From positions 1 through 46,739 of the forward strand of contig CANQVJ010000006.1 of assembly GCA_947627295.1 (NCBI GenBank): 46,739 nt of DNA. Reading direction: 5' to 3'. Origin of the DNA: an uncultured Clostridia bacterium (GTDB lineage: Bacteria; Bacillota; Clostridia; TANB77; CAG-508). The translations under genes and the position numbers were made by a program. Below are positions 45,333 to 46,739 of the stretch, one piece after another. Position 1 is the stretch's first letter; every line of letters starts with the position of its first letter. The notes beneath the pieces were generated by a model, which saw only the letters and a list, made by a program, of their open reading frames with translations, was not told the DNA's origin and did no database searches.

Positions 45333-46739
45333 ATGCTACTAAAAGATGTATTAAAAGATATTGATATTATAGAATATAAAGGAAGTTTAGAAACTGAAAT
45401 AACCAATATAACCTCAGACTCAAGAGGAATAGAAAAGCATGGATTATTTGTTGCAATCATTGGATATGTTTTAGACGGAACAAAATTTATTCCAAGTGCA
45501 ATAGAAAATGGTGCATCTGCTATAATGGTTGATGAAACTATTGATATTAATAATATTGAAGTTCCTGAAAATGTTAGTATCGTTAAGGTGAATAATATTC
45601 GTCATCAATTGGCAATTGCAAGTTGCAACCTATATGATTACCCTTCAAAAAAATTGAAGCTAATTGGTGTTACAGGAACTAAAGGAAAAACAACTTCAAC
45701 TTTTATGATAAAATCTATATTACAACAAACAGGCTATAAAGTTGGATTAATCGGAAGTATTGCTATTTATATTAATGATGAAAAAATTGAAAATATGGAC
45801 CGCACCTCAGCTGAAAGTTTTAAACTTCAAAAAACACTTGCAATGATGGTTGAAAAGGGGGTCGAAGTGGTCGTTTTAGAAGTTTCTTCTCAAGCTATGA
45901 AATTAGATCGTGCCCTTGGCTGTGATTTTGATGCAGTTTTATTTACTAATCTTTCTGAAGACCACATCAGCCCTAGAGAGCACAAAGATATGGATGATTA
46001 TTTTAATGCAAAATTAAGTTTAACAAAACTCGCACCAAAAGTTGTATATAACACAGATAATGAATATACAGCAAAGCTTCCAGATTTATTAAAAGATAAA
46101 GAATTAATTAGTTTTGGAATTGAAAATAAAGCAGATTTTATGGCAAAAGATTTAAATATGTCAAACTCTGGAGTTGACTTTACTCTAATAAAAGATTCTG
46201 AATCCTTCCCTACCCATATCTCTATTCCAGGGGAATATATGGTTTACAATGCTTTAGGAGCTTCGGCAATTGCTTCTATATTTAATGCCTCTAATGAAAA
46301 TATTGTTGCCGGCTTAAAAGATGTAAAAGTATTTGGAAGAAGCGAACTTGTGCCAAATAAATTAGGGTTAACAATTATAATCGACTATGCACACACACCT
46401 TCAAGTTTAGAGTCAATTTTAAAAACCGTAAAACCTTACACTAAAGGAAGAGTAATTTGTACTTGGGGCGTTGGTGGAGATAGAGATAGCGCTAAAAGGC
46501 CTATAATGGGTGAAATTTCTGGTAAATATGCAGATTACACAATTCTAACTTCTGACCAAATTAGAACAGAAGATCCTAAAAAAATTCTAGCTGACATTGA
46601 GGTCGGTCTAAAGAAAGTTACTAAAAACTATACAATTATTTTACATAGAACTGAAGCAATCAGGCATGCAATATCTATGGCAACAAAGGATGATACCATT
46701 GTTCTACCTGGACTTGGTAGTGATTTATATATTGAATAT
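45333..46739 (+). CDS. murE: UDP-N-acetylmuramyl-tripeptide synthetase (MurE), 3' end outside window
   Basis: The first 469 codons are present and the stop lies beyond the right edge. The enzyme adds the third amino acid to the UDP-MurNAc peptide. Seen: N-terminal TSDSRGIEKHGLFVAI, P-loop IGVTGTKGKTTSTFMI, VLEVSSQAMKLDR, TNLSEDHISPREHKDM, and the C-terminal DYAHTPSSLESIL and VGGDRDSAKRPIMGEI blocks. The start is ATG 45333 with AGGAGG ten bases upstream. No CGGN in-phase site occurs; the ATC GGA and GTC GGT seen are normal codon pairs. The third amino acid (meso-diaminopimelate or lysine) depends on residues I could not decide. Confidence 0.93.
   Translation, partial: MLLKDVLKDIDIIEYKGSLETEITNITSDSRGIEKHGLFVAIIGYVLDGTKFIPSAIENGASAIMVDETIDINNIEVPENVSIVKVNNIRHQLAIASCNLYDYPSKKLKLIGVTGTKGKTTSTFMIKSILQQTGYKVGLIGSIAIYINDEKIENMDRTSAESFKLQKTLAMMVEKGVEVVVLEVSSQAMKLDRALGCDFDAVLFTNLSEDHISPREHKDMDDYFNAKLSLTKLAPKVVYNTDNEYTAKLPDLLKDKELISFGIENKADFMAKDLNMSNSGVDFTLIKDSESFPTHISIPGEYMVYNALGASAIASIFNASNENIVAGLKDVKVFGRSELVPNKLGLTIIIDYAHTPSSLESILKTVKPYTKGRVICTWGVGGDRDSAKRPIMGEISGKYADYTILTSDQIRTEDPKKILADIEVGLKKVTKNYTIILHRTEAIRHAISMATKDDTIVLPGLGSDLYIEY

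Overview
This is a low-GC, chromosomal window from an uncultured-looking Clostridia (Firmicutes/Bacillota). The evidence for that is a Gram-positive PolC, a two-OB-fold SSB, sortases, AGGAGG ribosome sites, and LemA/DUF3137 and CadC-type modules. The genes are mostly ordinary housekeeping functions. I saw no phage, insertion sequence, CRISPR array or tRNA gene.

The striking feature is translational. Twelve genes look frameshifted when read conventionally, some with two or three breaks. Every break is the same event: an in-frame CGG followed by any base N, where the reading frame moves on by four bases and the homologous protein family has a glycine. I find 18 such CGGN sites. They include both glycines of the RarA Walker A motif, the [10 protein letters not shown] and DLNFSGEYQ motifs of PolC, the NKPIGY and PVGRLD motifs of RluB, three glycines of LspA, and the VGGLGY motif of RuvA. 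Reading by eye, I found no in-frame CGG used as a normal three-base arginine codon in any other gene; the other CGG triplets in coding sequence are out of phase. The simplest reading is that this organism decodes CGGN as one glycine (a four-base codon, or obligatory +1 recoding at CGG). I annotate these genes as intact, not as pseudogenes.

Layout. 1-780: 5' end of a 16S rRNA gene (minus strand) with its leader and a consensus promoter, then an AT-rich intergenic stretch with five DnaA-box-like 9-mers. 781-12,628 (minus): DUF1294 protein, PolC, a sortase, a CmpB-like membrane protein, PAP2 phosphatase, a WG-repeat lipid-anchored or membrane-anchored protein, a degenerate thioester-domain surface protein with its own sortase, MetK and a hotdog thioesterase. 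12,726-15,239 (plus): two small or unknown genes, SSB, a TauE/SafE permease split into two genes, and a 46-residue protein. 15,249-23,775 (minus): winged-helix protein, S1 protein, RluB, RluD, LspA, a large membrane protein, RarA, RuvA, an HD hydrolase and a GT51 transglycosylase. 23,896-31,870: CtpE-like P-type ATPase (+), AspS (-), HD-GYP phosphodiesterase (+), LytTR/GHKL two-component pair (+), enolase (-). 31,948-35,092: small acidic protein, M23 peptidase, DUF3137 and LemA. 35,119-45,195 (minus): FMN reductase, TcdA, methyltransferase, Nudix, ASCH-Nudix, TyrS with a possible 22-residue upstream peptide, HD protein, TSCPD protein, FolC, heavy-metal ATPase with CadC-type repressor, and acyl-ACP thioesterase. 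45,333-end (plus): MurE, cut by the window edge.

Several recoded genes are normally essential or strongly conserved (polC, lspA), so the cell must decode CGGN efficiently. Probably highly expressed genes (metK, eno, aspS, tyrS, ssb) contain none, which would fit slower decoding at these sites.
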